Shown: in pieces, positions 25,117 to 33,118 of the stretch
How the letters are laid out: each line of letters opens with the position of its first letter
How positions within the stretch are numbered: position 1 is the first letter of the stretch
Assembly (NCBI GenBank): GCA_016930595.1
Contig: JAFGGJ010000004.1
Span: 1 to 33,205 of the forward strand
Direction: 5' to 3'
Source of the DNA: Planctomycetota bacterium
GTDB lineage: Bacteria; Planctomycetota; SZUA-567; JAFGGJ01
DNA length: 33,205 nt
Notes under the pieces: generated by a model
Database searches by the model: none
What the model was told of the DNA's origin: nothing
What the model saw: the letters and a program-made list of their open reading frames with translations, nothing else
Translations under genes and position numbers: made by a program

Positions 25117-25512
25117 CTATTCCTCCTCGCCCAGCAGCAGCTTGTATTCCTCGGCCCCCATCAGGTTATCGAGTTCGGTGGGATCTTCGATACGCACCTT
25201 GAAGAGCCAGCCGCCGTCATACGGCTCGGCGTTGACGACGACCGGGTCGTCCGCGAGTTCCATGTTGACCTTGGTCACTTCTCCTGAAACGGGACAGTAG
25301 ACGTCGCTCGCCGCCTTCACCGATTCAACCACCCCGGCTTCTTCGAACTGGTGGAAGACCGTGCCCGGATCCGGCAATTCCACGTAAGTTATATCGCCGA
25401 GTTCCTGCTGCGCATGGTCGGTAACGCCTATCGTGGCCACGTCGCCTTCCACTCTGAGCCATTCATGTTCTTTCGTATAATACAATCCGTCAGGAACAAC
25501 TTTTTCGCCCAC
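25117..25512 (-). CDS. gcvH: Glycine cleavage system H protein
   Basis: Carries the lipoyl arm that shuttles the aminomethyl group between P, T and L proteins. The 131-residue product has the normal length and the family opening YYTKEHEWLRVEGDVATIGVT. The lipoyl lysine is Lys66 in ESVKAASDVYCPVSGEV, a clear match to the ESVKA motif. The GTG at 25512 has AAGGAG at a good distance. It lies 47 bases downstream of gcvT and directly before gcvPA. Its modification enzyme is encoded in the same unit, further downstream (lplA-like). The L protein (lipoamide dehydrogenase) gene is not in this window. Confidence 0.97.
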   Translation of the reverse strand: MGEKVVPDGLYYTKEHEWLRVEGDVATIGVTDHAQQELGDITYVELPDPGTVFHQFEEAGVVESVKAASDVYCPVSGEVTKVNMELADDPVVVNAEPYDGGWLFKVRIEDPTELDNLMGAEEYKLLLGEEE

Positions 25513-25559
25513 GGCAATTCTCCTTATGACTGCTCACCCTATATCCTGAATTTAGGTTG

Positions 25560-26657
25560 TCAACTCCTGTTGTAAAGTGGCCGTTGAGAAATTTTCCCCC
25601 GCACCCGCCGCTTTCTGATTTCCACATCCACTTCCGTCCCCGCCGCGGCGCTGTTTTTCGCGACGTAGCCCATGCCCACGGCCCGCCCCAGCGTCGGGCT
25701 GAAACTCCCGGACGTCACCAGCCCGACAGCGTTCTCTCCATCGTATATCGTGTCGCCGTGCCTGCCGCTCGACCGCCCTTCCAGCACGAACGCCGCCAGG
25801 ACACGCGTCCCGCCGTCCACGCGCACGCGTTCGGCCGATGAACGCAGTGCTTCCACGCCCACGAGATCGTCCTTGCCGAGGTCCACCGCCCACCCGAGCC
25901 CCGCCACGATGGGGTCGTATTCCGGCCCGATGTCCGAACCGTTCAGCACCAGGCAGGCCTCGAGCCGCAGCGTATCCCTTGCCCCCAGCCCGCACGGCAG
26001 GAGGCCCTTCCCTTCCCCGGCCTGCAGTATCCTGTCCCACAGGGCCGCCGTTTCCGCGGCGGGAAGGTAGAACTCGAAACCGTCCTCCCCGGTGTAGCCG
26101 GAACGGCTGACCAGCATCCCCGAATCCCGGTCTTCCGCAAACCGGAAATACGTGAGTTTTCCCGTATCCAGCGGGCACGTTTCCGCTGCTATCCCGGCGG
26201 CCAGCGGTCCCTGCAAGTCGATCTTCCCGGTCGCCTTCGACAGGTCCCTTATCTCCGCGTCGCTCCCCCACTGGTCCCTGTGCGCCGTCATCCACGCCAA
26301 GTCGGCCTTCGCCGTTGAGGCGTTCACCACCAGGTAGTACGAGTCTTGTCGCCTGTACACCGTCAGGTCGTCCAGGATGCCGCCGTCTTCCCGGCACATC
26401 AGCCCGTAGGCCACCCTGCCCTTCGCAAGTCCTTCCAGGTTCCGTGTAACCAGCCTGTTCAGGAACGCGAGAGCGTCCTTGCCGGACACCTCCAGTTCGC
26501 CCATGTGGCTCACGTCGAACACGCCCGCCGCTTTTCTGACGGCGTTATGCTCCTCGATGATCCCGCTGTACTGCACCGGCATCATGAAGCCCCCGAACTC
26601 GATGATCCGGGCTCCCATTTCCACATGCCGTTCATACAACGGCGTTAGTTCCGCCAT
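25560..26657 (-). CDS. gcvT: Aminomethyltransferase (glycine cleavage T protein)
   Basis: Transfers the methylene group from aminomethyl-H protein to tetrahydrofolate and frees ammonia. The 365-residue protein shows LTPLYERHVEMGARIIEFGGFMMPVQYSGIIEEH at the start, ASVFDVSHMGE-like AGVFDVSHMGELEVSG near 43, LVVNAST near 105, SRSGYTGEDGFEFY near 195 and GLGARDTLRLEACL near 232, the last two around the folate site. It is a normal-length T protein rather than a dimethylglycine dehydrogenase-type fusion. ATG at 26657 has GGAGAAG upstream. First gene of the gcv operon; a hairpin precedes the ribosome site and a TTGACT promoter lies 90-115 bases upstream. Confidence 0.97.
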   Translation of the reverse strand: MAELTPLYERHVEMGARIIEFGGFMMPVQYSGIIEEHNAVRKAAGVFDVSHMGELEVSGKDALAFLNRLVTRNLEGLAKGRVAYGLMCREDGGILDDLTVYRRQDSYYLVVNASTAKADLAWMTAHRDQWGSDAEIRDLSKATGKIDLQGPLAAGIAAETCPLDTGKLTYFRFAEDRDSGMLVSRSGYTGEDGFEFYLPAAETAALWDRILQAGEGKGLLPCGLGARDTLRLEACLVLNGSDIGPEYDPIVAGLGWAVDLGKDDLVGVEALRSSAERVRVDGGTRVLAAFVLEGRSSGRHGDTIYDGENAVGLVTSGSFSPTLGRAVGMGYVAKNSAAAGTEVDVEIRKRRVRGKISQRPLYNRS

Positions 26658-26677
26658 CGATTCTTCTCCGCTCAGGT

Positions 26678-26704
26678 GAATGCCTGGATTTCTTCAGGGC
26701 ATTC
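26678..26704 (-). promoter_or_regulatory. Hairpin in the gcvT leader
   Basis: On the minus strand GAATGCCCTG pairs with CAGGCATTC: nine base pairs with one bulged C and an 8-base loop, ending eight bases before the GGAGAAG ribosome site. A second small stem CGGT/ACCG (26733-26723) lies upstream. The leader is only about 80 bases and I do not find the conserved core of a glycine riboswitch. Confidence 0.35.
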
Positions 26705-26744
26705 GGCCGACACAACGCTTAACGGTTTCACCGAATCCATCCGA

Positions 26745-26774
26745 ATACTATTGAGTCCGCCGGCGTGCAGTCAA
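26745..26774 (-). promoter_or_regulatory. Promoter of the gcv operon
   Basis: TTGACT (26774-26769), 18 bases, then TAGTAT (26750-26745) on the minus strand. The -35 equals that of the MFS promoters. It is inside the gap between the HEAT-protein stop and gcvT. Confidence 0.5.
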
Positions 26775-26794
26775 GCGCAAAAGGGAATCCACCT

Positions 26795-29700
26795 TCACTC
26801 GGCCTGGCGGCCCTTCACTATGAAATCCCGCAGGCCGGCCGGCAGCTGCGCCTTCGACAGGAGCGTCGATACTTCCCCGAAGAGCGCGTCATCCTCTATT
26901 CCCGCCACCTCCGCCGTTTTCACCGCGAGGAAACACATTTCGGGCGCGCCGACCCCGCCCTGCCCGGAGCGTTCCACCAGGACCTTTGTCATCAGTTCCG
27001 GGGCCCTGCCGCAGAGCATGCCGTCTTCGGCACAGGCGCTCAGTCTTTCCCGCGGGTCAAGATACAGGTCGAGCAGCATTTCTTTGGCCCAGCGCTCCCT
27101 TGAACCCGCCAGTCCCTGCACGGCGTAGTACCTCGCCTGCCACATCGTGCCCCTGATCTGCTCTTCCGCCAGCTTCTTCCCGCCGCCGCCGCCCATGGCC
27201 ACGAGAGGCTCCACGACGAAAGCATTATCGTCCGCGATCAGCCCCACGCTCCGCATAGCTTTCGCCGCGCCGTATTCGCCGGACACCGACAGTGCCAGCA
27301 GGCACGCGCGCAGCATCGCCGTATCCATCGTGTCCAGCATCCCCAGCAGCCTGGTCCCCGTGCCAGTCACGTGCTTCCTCTGTATCAGCCGGCAGACCTC
27401 GTAAACCACCGTTCCGCTGTCGTCGTTCAGCGCCCTGTTCAGCGCTTCCGCCGGCACCTGTCCGTCCCCCATGCCGAGTGCGAGCACCGCCAGGCGCCGT
27501 GTCTGGCTCCGTGGAGCAGTACGCAGTTTTTCCAACCAGAAAGACTGCCCCGGAGCCCCCGAAAGCCCGGCCATGGCCGTCGCCGCCGGCACGGCATCCG
27601 AATTGATCTGGTCCACCTGCCCGGCCAGCACCGCCGCGACGTTTTCCGGTTTGCACCCGGAACCCGGACGGACCATGCCGATAAGCCGGAACATCGCCAG
27701 GGAGGCATCCACCGCCTTATCCGCCCCGCAGTCGGGCGACGCCACCAGCGCCGCCCGCTGAACCACGCCCGTCGGGTTCTCCGGGATTCGAGCGACACCG
27801 CTCAGCACCGCCGCCGCCGCCCCGTCGGCACGCAGACCCTCCAGCGCCAGCCCTTCCATCCTCAAGGCGCCGCCCAGTTTCAAGGTTGCCAGTGAAACGG
27901 CGGCCGCCGTGCGGACGTGCCCCGGGAGAGAGCCGTCCCCCGCCGCCTCCAGCAGCCTGCCGCTTTCGCCCCTGGCAAGGTCGATATAGACCTGGCGCGC
28001 CTTCCGGTACGCCGTCTCGCTCTCGTCCACACCCGCCTTTTCGTCCCACAGTGCGATCAGCGACGCCTCCGCCACCGCCGGGTCGATAAGCACGCGGTCG
28101 CGCAGGTTCGGGTTCTTCCAGAGCCTTTCCAGGTCGGATCTCCTCATCCTGGTCTTATCGGGATCTTCCGTCGCCCGGAAATCCAGGACCGGCAGGCCAT
28201 GACGGACGGCGCATTCGACCGCCGCACGCCTCACGTCGTATTCATCCGCGCCCAACGCATCCAGGACAACCGTTGTTTCCCCGTCCGTCAGCAGTGGAAC
28301 ATGCTTCAACGACCTGAGGGCGTAATACCTGCAGGTCAGGCCGCCGTACGCGCCGTAGATGCCACCCCACAGGTGGAGCCACGGCGCCGCGGCGGGGAAC
28401 CTGCGCGTCATCAGCCCCAGTCCCTGCATAACCGACGACCGGCTGAACTCGTCCGGGTCCAGGCCGCCCAGCGCCATGTAGGGCAGCGCCGCCGGATACG
28501 CCGTCTCCTTCCACGGAACGTATTCGTACCCGCTGAGGTCCCCTCCCCGCAGCAGGACGTCCGGCCCGACGTGAAATACCGCTCGGTTTCCGCAGAGCAG
28601 CGTGACTCTCACGGCTGGGTCCAGTATCAATCCCGAATGCGCCGCCGCCCGGCTTGCAACCATCCGTATCCTTTTGACCTTCTCGCGCGCATACGATCGG
28701 CCGTCTTTCAGGAAAGGCGCCATGTCTTCCCTGCCGGCAACGGTCACGTCGCCGGTTATTTTCCTTATGGCCGAGATAGCGGCGGCCGAAGTTTCCAGGT
28801 CGTACTCGTCCACATAGCGCGCCACCAGCGGCAGAAGGGTCCCGTCGCCGGATTCGCCCATCACCGTCAGCGCCATCGCTCTCGTCCCCGGATAGGCAAG
28901 CAGCGTCGCCATTCCGTCCGTGCCGAACGGGGCCGCCGTTATCAGGAATTCGAACGTCTCGTCAACCGCCGTTCCGAGATCCCGGTACATTTCGGACGAA
29001 AGCCCTTTGCCTCCCGTCCGCAATTCCAGGGCACGGGCCGCATACGCCGCTGCGACAGGCACCCACGGCTCCATTTCAGCGCCGTAGATGCGGTCCAGCC
29101 GGCGGTCCAGACCGTCCATCACCACCCTGATTCCGCCGGCATCCAGCTTAGCCGGGTCCGGCACCTCGTCCGGGCCGCGTGCCGCCAGGACAATGTTCAG
29201 CGCCGCCGCTTCACGCATCACCGGGTTGTCGTCTTCCAGGAACGGCGCCACCCGGTTCATCAGCTCGCGTGAGCCGGCGACCGAAGACAGCGCCAGGCCG
29301 CAGTAGCGGTCTTCCAGCACCGGGCTTTTCAGCAGTTCCCCCAGCCTGTCCGCCAGACTACCGTCTTTCTTTACCGCCAGTCCGATCACTTTCGAAAGCG
29401 TCTCCAGTCTGCACGTCACCGGCGCTCCGCCCTCGTAGAACCCGGCCACAACGTTCTCGCCGTCTATCGGGAAGCAGCCGGAATAGATCGACGGCACCAG
29501 GACGCGCTGCCGCCCCTTCCCGTCAGGAAGCCGGTACCCCAGCACCAGTCTCCTGTCGCCCTTCCTGATCCGGTAGTGAGCGGAATTGACATCCACCGAA
29601 TTATATCCCTCAATTATCACCAGCCCCGAAATACCGCATCCCAGCGCCGACTCCACCCTCACCACCGCCCTGTTGACTCCGCCCGTCTCCACCGTGCAGA

Positions 29701-29821
29701 TGAAGGCGCTGTCCACCTTGCCGAGGTATTCCACCAGAGCGGGCTCATCGGTCTCTATGACCTCTCCGCACGCGCACACGCACGCGGCCATAAGTACGGA
29801 TGGAACAACCGCAAGTCTCAT
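26795..29821 (-). CDS. Large exported HEAT-repeat protein
   Basis: A 1008-residue protein of unknown function. Residues 1-18 are a hydrophobic signal with a Cys-rich end (AACVCACGE); Cys18 may be lipidated, though the lipobox is weak. Residues 30-140 form a small beta-rich domain (DSAFICTVETGG, GDRRLVLGYRLPDG). From about 150 on the sequence is a long series of two-helix HEAT-like units (for example NPVMREAAALNIVLAARG and SQTRRLAVLALGMGDG), interrupted near 400-500 by a less regular segment with several Trp and Tyr residues. A peptide-binding solenoid outside the cytoplasm is inference. The ATG at 29821 has GGAG five bases upstream. It is the second HEAT protein of the window; the other is at the left end. 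It lies 120 bases after the archaemetzincin gene. Confidence 0.78.
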   Translation of the reverse strand: MRLAVVPSVLMAACVCACGEVIETDEPALVEYLGKVDSAFICTVETGGVNRAVVRVESALGCGISGLVIIEGYNSVDVNSAHYRIRKGDRRLVLGYRLPDGKGRQRVLVPSIYSGCFPIDGENVVAGFYEGGAPVTCRLETLSKVIGLAVKKDGSLADRLGELLKSPVLEDRYCGLALSSVAGSRELMNRVAPFLEDDNPVMREAAALNIVLAARGPDEVPDPAKLDAGGIRVVMDGLDRRLDRIYGAEMEPWVPVAAAYAARALELRTGGKGLSSEMYRDLGTAVDETFEFLITAAPFGTDGMATLLAYPGTRAMALTVMGESGDGTLLPLVARYVDEYDLETSAAAISAIRKITGDVTVAGREDMAPFLKDGRSYAREKVKRIRMVASRAAAHSGLILDPAVRVTLLCGNRAVFHVGPDVLLRGGDLSGYEYVPWKETAYPAALPYMALGGLDPDEFSRSSVMQGLGLMTRRFPAAAPWLHLWGGIYGAYGGLTCRYYALRSLKHVPLLTDGETTVVLDALGADEYDVRRAAVECAVRHGLPVLDFRATEDPDKTRMRRSDLERLWKNPNLRDRVLIDPAVAEASLIALWDEKAGVDESETAYRKARQVYIDLARGESGRLLEAAGDGSLPGHVRTAAAVSLATLKLGGALRMEGLALEGLRADGAAAAVLSGVARIPENPTGVVQRAALVASPDCGADKAVDASLAMFRLIGMVRPGSGCKPENVAAVLAGQVDQINSDAVPAATAMAGLSGAPGQSFWLEKLRTAPRSQTRRLAVLALGMGDGQVPAEALNRALNDDSGTVVYEVCRLIQRKHVTGTGTRLLGMLDTMDTAMLRACLLALSVSGEYGAAKAMRSVGLIADDNAFVVEPLVAMGGGGGKKLAEEQIRGTMWQARYYAVQGLAGSRERWAKEMLLDLYLDPRERLSACAEDGMLCGRAPELMTKVLVERSGQGGVGAPEMCFLAVKTAEVAGIEDDALFGEVSTLLSKAQLPAGLRDFIVKGRQAE

Positions 29822-29941
29822 GCCGGCTCCAAGGTATCGTCTAACCCTTTATACAACCTCGTAGTCCCGGAGCGCACACCAAAAGCCTCCTCCCGCCCCG
29901 AACCCGCCCCATTGAGGTACGCCGACGGCCTGAGCGGTCCT

Positions 29942-30868
29942 TCATCTGGACACGGCACGGGCCGCCCCGCCATAATATTCAGCTGCTTCAGTTAACCCGT
30001 TCCTCCGGCAGAATTCCTCCAAATTCCGGAATCTCTCCTCCGGATCGCATTGCGCCATCCAGCACACCTTCGCCGCGCATTCCGGGCAGAGCCACAACGG
30101 CTGCCGGTCCGCCTCCTCCAGGCTGTTCGAGCCGCACATGTTGCATTCGTAGGCCGTGCAGTGCAGCATCGAAAACATGTGCCCCGTCTCGTGGGTGGCG
30201 GTCTTCAACGTCCGGCCCAGGCACCGCCGGAAGGCCTCTTCGCCGGCCGCCGGGTCGCCGTACCTGTATATCGACCACACCCCCACCCGTTCCCGTATCG
30301 AAGCCTGGCCGAAGACGAAGTTCCAACCCCGGCCCGGCCACAGGTCCGCCGTGGTAATCGCTATGCACGCGACGGCGTCCCCAGGCAGCCTCGGCTTCAG
30401 GATCTCGTCCAGCACGTAAGTGGTCAGCACCTGCCTGTCGCCCCACGCCGGATGCACCCGCCGCGCGGATTCGGGTATCTCCGAAAGCGGTATGGCCGTC
30501 CCCGCCCGGCAGGGACAGGCGAAGTAAAGCCCCAGGAATTCCACGGCGAGGTCCAGTATCCGCCTCTCAGGCCGTTCGAAATCCCCCAGGGGCATCACGT
30601 AGACCGTGTTGCGCCTAGCGTCCGGCACTACCGGCGATGAGGCCGTGTACTGCCGGAAGGTCTGCCCCGGCTCTTCGTGCTCCGCCAGCCAGTCGCCCGC
30701 TTTCGGCTGCCCCAAGATCCTGTGCAGCGGAACCAGCCGCGACATCAGCCGCTCGAGTCTTTCCATACGCATTTCTTCGGCAGACGCCGGAGCCGACGCG
30801 TCTTCGCACGAAACGGGAATCACCGCCACTACCAGCAGCGCCGCTGCATTCAGCACGCGCCAACCCAC
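29942..30868 (-). CDS. Exported archaemetzincin-type metalloprotease (M54)
   Basis: A 308-residue zinc peptidase of family M54. The zinc-binding run HETGHMFSMLHC begins at residue 226 of this start, followed by TAYECNM and, 16 residues later, CPEC, which matches the archaemetzincin pattern of a catalytic zinc plus a four-Cys structural zinc. The Gly of HExxHxxGxxH is Ser here. PLGDFERPERR and the AIT-x-DLWP segment are also typical. Archaemetzincins are normally cytoplasmic; this one begins with a signal (VGWRVLNAAALLVVAVIPVSCEDA, listed in part) and Cys21 could be lipidated. GTG at 30868 is chosen for its GGAGG and because the signal starts there; the frame is open to 31039. No partner gene is evident. 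Confidence 0.82.
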   Translation of the reverse strand: MGWRVLNAAALLVVAVIPVSCEDASAPASAEEMRMERLERLMSRLVPLHRILGQPKAGDWLAEHEEPGQTFRQYTASSPVVPDARRNTVYVMPLGDFERPERRILDLAVEFLGLYFACPCRAGTAIPLSEIPESARRVHPAWGDRQVLTTYVLDEILKPRLPGDAVACIAITTADLWPGRGWNFVFGQASIRERVGVWSIYRYGDPAAGEEAFRRCLGRTLKTATHETGHMFSMLHCTAYECNMCGSNSLEEADRQPLWLCPECAAKVCWMAQCDPEERFRNLEEFCRRNGLTEAAEYYGGAARAVSR

Positions 30869-30979
30869 CTTCGCCCTCCATGATTCCCGGCATCGCGCTT
30901 CCGTCACAGGTCCGCTCCCCGCTTTGCACACTCGCCCCCGGCGCCATGCCAGGATAGCGTCCCCCTGCGCATCTGCAAC

Positions 30980-31008
30980 TTGTGCCGGGCCGCCGGCCGG
31001 TATAGAAT
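30980..31008 (+). promoter_or_regulatory. Promoter of the plus-strand unknown gene
   Basis: TTGTGC (30980-30985), 17 bases, then TAGAAT (31003-31008). The expected transcription start is near 31015, only about three bases before the ATG at 31018, and no ribosome site is present, so the message may be leaderless. Confidence 0.5.
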
Positions 31009-31017
31009 GAGTCCGAC

Positions 31018-31989
31018 ATGCCAGCGGGCGATCACGCAATACTCCTGTTCGAAAAGGCCGGCAAGAAACGTGCCCTGGCCGTGGCCGGCGACATCGCCAA
31101 AGCCGCCGGGATACCCAGGATCGACCTCCTCGGCCAGCTCAAAAAACCCCACAACTACATCATGCCCTACCTGGACATCCAGCAGGCGCGCACCATTTCC
31201 CGGCTCCTCATCGACAAAGGCATCGCAGCCATGGCCGTCCCGGTCGAATCCATCAATATCCAGTACCATTCCGGTTACATCCGCAACGCCGACCCGCTTC
31301 CCGACGGTCTGATGATCCAGAACCAGGCGTCCGCCCGCGAGACCCTCATGCCATGGAACGTCGTCCGCGCCGTCATGGTCTATCACCGCAAACCCGCCCC
31401 CAGGACCCCGGTGGAACTCCAGGTCCCCGGCGCCGGAGCCGCCGGCACCGACGTGTTTTCGGCAGCGGCGCCGGCGGCTTTCGTTGCGGGGGGCCTGCCG
31501 GCGCTGATGGCCCTCGCCGGCGTTGAGCTCGCCACCCACGTCTTCAGCGCCCCCGCCGCAGACCTTCTCCTGCAGTCCTCCGATCCCCAGGGGCCTCCGG
31601 CTCCCGCCGACCCCGTCCTCGGCGCCGGCGACGAAGACGACGTCATGGTCCTGGTGATGGGGAATTCGCCCGTCCTGATCACGAGCATCGAGAAGAGGCT
31701 TTTCTGCTACGATTACCTCGGCGACCGTCTCCGTCCCGCCGCGCGCGACAACTTCCCCCTCCTGGTAAAGGACGTCTGCAGCTATGCCCGACCAGTATAC
31801 GTCAATCACGCCCTGACCCGGATGCTCGCTTCCGGCGGGCCGCCCGGGGAAGAAGTCGCCGCGGGGGAAGTGACGAGATGGCTGCTCGAGCACGTCCTGG
31901 CGCTCGAGTTGCTGGAATCGGACAGCGTGCCCCGGGAAGTCCTCGACGCGATAGGCGACGACGAAAGCGTGCTGGTCTACCTGGAATAG
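31018..31989 (+). CDS. Protein of unknown function
   Basis: I do not recognise this 323-residue protein. Residues 1-85 look like a compact alpha/beta domain (AILLFEKAGKKRALAVAGDIAKAAGI, listed in part; RTISRLLIDKGIAAMAVP). A region rich in Ala, Pro and Gly at about 130-205 includes one hydrophobic stretch (AAPAAFVAGGLPALMALAGVE) that could touch a membrane but is not a clear helix. Residues 205-270 (VMVLVMGNSPVLITSIEKRLF, listed in part; CYDYLGDRLRPAARDNFPLLV) look like a second conserved unit. The C-terminus is helical and acidic. Codons end mostly in C, which fits the C-rich plus strand here. The ATG follows a promoter by three bases. It is divergent from the archaemetzincin and convergent with the lipid kinase, so it stands alone. 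Confidence 0.75.
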   Translation: MPAGDHAILLFEKAGKKRALAVAGDIAKAAGIPRIDLLGQLKKPHNYIMPYLDIQQARTISRLLIDKGIAAMAVPVESINIQYHSGYIRNADPLPDGLMIQNQASARETLMPWNVVRAVMVYHRKPAPRTPVELQVPGAGAAGTDVFSAAAPAAFVAGGLPALMALAGVELATHVFSAPAADLLLQSSDPQGPPAPADPVLGAGDEDDVMVLVMGNSPVLITSIEKRLFCYDYLGDRLRPAARDNFPLLVKDVCSYARPVYVNHALTRMLASGGPPGEEVAAGEVTRWLLEHVLALELLESDSVPREVLDAIGDDESVLVYLE

Positions 31990-31999
31990 GCCGGAAGGA

Positions 32000-32818
32000 T
32001 CACCCGCCGGCCGGCAGGGCGACCCGTATCCTGGCCGGCTCCGCCGCGACACGTACCGGCAGCGGACCTCCCGGTTCCCCATCCAACTCATAGATACCCT
32101 CACCTTCCACCACGACATGACTGACCCGGGACGAAATCCCCCTGTAGGGACGGGCCGCGTACCATGCGCCCATGTTCAGCGGGCCGGGCCGGAAGACATC
32201 CAGCAGGCCGTCGGAAGGAGAAACATGCGGCAACTTGAACAGGCCGCCGAACACCGGCATGTTGGCGATAATCACTTCAGGCCCCTGGTGCAACACCGAC
32301 GCATTGGAAGCAGTGACCTTGTGGTACTTGAGCAACGCCACAAGAGACGCCACGACGTAGTAAGGCAGCGACCTGCCCTTGCCCCGGTACTTTTCAGCGC
32401 CCGCAACCGCCCTGGCCGAAACGCCGGCCGAAACACACAGGAGAAAAGGTTTTCCGGCCGCCCTGCCCACGTCCAGCAATACTTCGCGGTACGCGCTGAG
32501 ATATCTCCGCCACCCGCCCGGATGAAACGACAGGCCCAGAGACCGCGCCACGGAATTCGAAGAACCGCCCGGGACAATAAAAATGAGCGGCAATTCCCGC
32601 GCCGGACGGCCCGAAGCAAGCAATGTTTCCACAACAGCCGAAAGCGTGCCGTCTCCACCGGCAGTAACCACATGGTCGCGGGCAGTAAGACGGGGGGCGT
32701 CGCCGGCCAGATAATCGTGAAGACTGACGTTTTCATCGGCGTGAAGCATTTCCAGGAAAACTTCAACGCCGAAATGAGATACCAGGCCGCTTTTCCTGTT
32801 GTACACCAGGAGGCGCAA
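32000..32818 (-). CDS. Diacylglycerol kinase-family lipid kinase
   Basis: A 272-residue protein of the YegS/BmrU/DgkB group, soluble kinases that phosphorylate diacylglycerol or related lipids at the membrane face. The ATP loop VVTAGGDGTLS (GGDGT at 54-58), FIVPGGSSNSVARSLGL near 79-95 (usually PxGTxNxxAR), LLCVSAGVSARAV near 126 and the C-terminal YELDGEPGG near 241 with its metal-site Asp and Glu are all visible. Somewhat shorter than the usual 290-330 residues. The start is TTG at 32818, as AGGAG lies seven bases upstream and no ATG is near. It converges with the plus-strand unknown gene with 10 bases between the stops. The lipid substrate is unknown. Confidence 0.88.
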   Translation of the reverse strand: MRLLVYNRKSGLVSHFGVEVFLEMLHADENVSLHDYLAGDAPRLTARDHVVTAGGDGTLSAVVETLLASGRPARELPLIFIVPGGSSNSVARSLGLSFHPGGWRRYLSAYREVLLDVGRAAGKPFLLCVSAGVSARAVAGAEKYRGKGRSLPYYVVASLVALLKYHKVTASNASVLHQGPEVIIANMPVFGGLFKLPHVSPSDGLLDVFRPGPLNMGAWYAARPYRGISSRVSHVVVEGEGIYELDGEPGGPLPVRVAAEPARIRVALPAGG

Positions 32819-32842
32819 CGTGTTCTCCTATAACATATTGCA

Positions 32843-32870
32843 AGTATAACGGATCCTGAAGCAGCGTAAA
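32843..32870 (-). promoter_or_regulatory. Promoter of the lipid kinase gene
   Basis: TTTACG (32870-32865), 16 bases, then TATACT (32848-32843) on the minus strand. The transcript would start near 32836, about 18 bases before the TTG and just upstream of the AGGAG site. The hexamers resemble those before the HEAT lipoprotein. Confidence 0.5.
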
Positions 32871-32936
32871 CAACCGGTACAAAATATATTCCTGCGCGCG
32901 CCCAAAAACAAATTGACAAAACGAAGCCAATCCGTA

Positions 32937-32948
32937 GCGGTATACCGC
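32937..32948. repeat. Perfect palindrome
   Basis: GCGGTATACCGC is a perfect 12-bp palindrome. It could be a dimeric regulator site or chance in GC-rich DNA. It lies between the lipid kinase promoter and the big hairpin. Confidence 0.3.
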
Positions 32949-33041
32949 CATGCCTAACGTCCCATACGACATAGACTTCCCGAACCAGTGCCGCAAAAAC
33001 CGACACGACATGAAAATGCACTTTTCGACGCGGAAAAGACT

Positions 33042-33080
33042 CGGGGAAGGACCCTTTGTGTAAAAAGGGTCACTTCCCCG
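33042..33080 (-). terminator. Long hairpin, possible terminator
   Basis: CGGGGAAG and GACCCTTT on one side pair with AAAGGGTC and CTTCCCCG on the other: 16 base pairs with a single bulged A and a 6-base loop. On the minus strand it is followed by AGTCTTTTCC, so it could end a minus-strand transcript entering from beyond the right edge. No T run follows on the plus strand. Confidence 0.5.
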
Positions 33081-33118
33081 AACCCCATCCCCCACCCACC
33101 CCATTGGGCTGTGCCTTC

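Noticed and set aside
26658-26794. Glycine riboswitch before gcvT
   Set aside because: The leader is too short and I do not find the conserved aptamer core; only a simple hairpin is visible.
32950-33063. A 37-codon plus-strand frame after the palindrome
   Set aside because: No ribosome site, no recognisable product, and its end is part of the hairpin; probably chance.
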